This document shows positions 63,046 through 64,000 of a stretch of DNA of 64,000 bases, one piece after another. Below the pieces are notes generated by a model. The model was not told the origin of the DNA and searched no databases. It was given only the letters and a program-made list of their open reading frames with translations. The position numbers and the translations under genes are program-made. Position 1 is the first letter of the stretch, and the number at the start of each line of letters is the position of its first letter. This stretch comes from Streptomyces sp. NBC_00464 (GTDB taxonomy: Bacteria > Actinomycetota > Actinomycetes > Streptomycetales > Streptomycetaceae): contig NZ_CP107899.1 of NCBI RefSeq assembly GCF_036013915.1, positions 3,968,001 to 4,032,000 on the forward strand, in the 5' to 3' direction.

Positions 63046-64000
63046 TCAGAACAGGCCCTTGTACCCCTGCCAACCGGTGGCGATCTTCGTACGGCTGCCG
63101 AAGGAGCCCTTGCCGTTGCCGTTGTTGCGCCAGGCGGTTCCGGAGGTGTCGCGGGAGACGATGTCGGCTCTGCCGTCGCCGGTGATGTCGCCGACGCCCA
63201 CGATCACGTTGTACGACGAGCCCCAGTTGTCGAAGACCTTCACGCGGCCCTTGAACTTGCCGGTCGCGGTGCCGTCGTAGCGCCACAGCTCGTTCGACCT
63301 GTCCTGCACCAGCAGGTCGCCGTGACCGTCCCCGTTGAGGTCGCCCACGCCCAGGATCTTCTTGTAACCCGTCCACTTGGATGCGATCTTCACGCCGGCG
63401 GCGAGCTTGCCCGTGCTCGTCGCCTTGTAGAGGTAGACGTCGCCGGTCGAGGACCGGCGGGCGATCAGGTCGGCCCGGCCGTCACCGCTGATGTCCCCGG
63501 GCGAGGTCAGCACGTCGTACTGGTTCCAGCCCGTGCCCAGCGAGGTGTACGCGGTGGAAGACGTCGCCGCCGCCCCGCACGCGGGCCGGTAGGCGCGCAA
63601 CGCGCCGCTGCTGAACCGGACGAGCACGTCGTTGCACCGGTCACCGCTCAGGTCGCCGAAGGGCACCGCCTTCACCGTGGTCGGCCACCCGGAGCCCGTC
63701 CGCTTCCCGGTGAACGTTCCCTTCCCCGTCCCGTACTGGTACGTCAGCCCGCCCGAGCCGTTCAGCGTCAACAGTTCGCCGAAGCCGTCCGATCCGACGA
63801 AGTCGCGGCGGGCCGCCGCGGCTCCGGTGACCTTGACCGTGCCCGTCTTCGTCAGCGCCGCGCCCTGCCCGTCCGCGGGGGTGACGGTCAGCTTCCAGGT
63901 GTAGGCGCCGTTGGGCACCAGCCGGCCGGAGCCGTCCTTGCCGTTCCAGGCCGGGATCACCACACCGCGTGCCAGGCCGCCGGAGAGCGTGCGCACGGCC
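63046..64000 (-). CDS. FG-GAP/VCBS repeat secreted protein, 3' part only
   Basis: The gene runs off the right edge; at least 317 residues are visible. Near the edge is a FlgD-like Ig fold (WNGKDGSGRLVPNGAYTWKL), then five FG-GAP-type beta-propeller blades with calcium-binding loops such as GDLSGDRCNDVLVR, GDISGDGRADLIAR, GDLNGDGHGDLLVQ and GDITGDGRADIVSR. Such proteins are extracellular; the missing part may hold a catalytic domain. Its 3' end lies 116 bp from the response regulator. Confidence 0.88.
   Translation of the reverse strand, partial: AVRTLSGGLARGVVIPAWNGKDGSGRLVPNGAYTWKLTVTPADGQGAALTKTGTVKVTGAAAARRDFVGSDGFGELLTLNGSGGLTYQYGTGKGTFTGKRTGSGWPTTVKAVPFGDLSGDRCNDVLVRFSSGALRAYRPACGAAATSSTAYTSLGTGWNQYDVLTSPGDISGDGRADLIARRSSTGDVYLYKATSTGKLAAGVKIASKWTGYKKILGVGDLNGDGHGDLLVQDRSNELWRYDGTATGKFKGRVKVFDNWGSSYNVIVGVGDITGDGRADIVSRDTSGTAWRNNGNGKGSFGSRTKIATGWQGYKGLF

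Overview
The window is chromosomal DNA of a Streptomyces or very close actinomycete. GC content is very high, GTG and TTG starts are common, and genes are densely packed with frequent ATGA/GTGA stop-start overlaps. The gene families are typical of the genus: DUF6801 and LAXTG surface proteins, an AfsR/SARP regulator, an SCO5918-type small protein beside a DEAD-box helicase, and paired fluoride channels. I saw no rRNA, tRNA, CRISPR array, transposase or intact prophage gene.

Layout. 0-5 kb: flotillin/NfeD-like pair, peroxiredoxin, alpha/beta hydrolase, then a TetR gene and a DHA2 efflux gene that have both lost their 5' ends at one junction. 5-11 kb: PAS-GAF-PP2C phosphatase, acetyltransferase, and an operon of XRE regulator, HExxH peptidase, 7-TM protein and PAP2 phosphatase. 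11-15 kb: cold-adaptation genes (MerR-like, cold-shock protein, DEAD-box helicase with a structured leader, small SCO5918-like protein). 15-22.7 kb: tandem fluoride channels, membrane protein, amidase, acetyltransferase, beheaded SGNH hydrolase, glnK-amtB, PadR regulator with its membrane partner. 22.7-31.6 kb: truncated XRE regulator running in frame into a LAXTG surface protein, ohr, a flavin monooxygenase/hydrolase/HxlR operon, polysaccharide deacetylase, AraC, SRPBCC, GNAT and a P-loop kinase-like gene. 31.6-39.3 kb: McrBC-type restriction pair, GlxA regulator, dienelactone hydrolase, a scar of three gene fragments, and a DUF6801 surface protein.

39.7-54.6 kb is the most interesting part. 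It holds two candidate NLR-type immune or signalling pairs. Pair 1 is a small helical protein ending in RDNQGIISTGD and an overlapping NACHT-membrane protein that begins with RDNSGIISTGD. Pair 2 is an NB-ARC-TPR protein with an N-terminal GPTVQAREVHGG motif and, 2.2 kb away, a small helical protein ending in GPVLQGRDF. Sharing one short motif between the C-terminus of a small helical protein and the N-terminus of a STAND NTPase is the arrangement known for bacterial amyloid signalling sequences, in which the NLR templates its effector. A decayed second copy of the pair-2 effector lies just behind the pair-1 NLR. An AfsR/SARP regulator, a 49-residue exported peptide, a DD-carboxypeptidase and a glycosyltransferase-like gene lie among them.

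54.8-64 kb: HxlR/hydrolase divergent pair; a lipoprotein, HlyD-like adaptor, ABC ATPase and MacB-like permease operon; convergent histidine kinase and response regulator that probably control it; and the 3' part of an FG-GAP repeat protein that runs off the right edge.

A second theme is erosion. At least six genes are cut at clean junctions with no mobile element nearby: TetR/MFS at about 4.12 kb, SGNH at 19.2, XRE at 23.48, three fragments at 37.3-37.8, the effector remnant at 42.5, and an SDR tail at 45.7. Either this lineage has lost many small segments by deletion, or the assembly has collapsed joins; reads across the junctions would tell.
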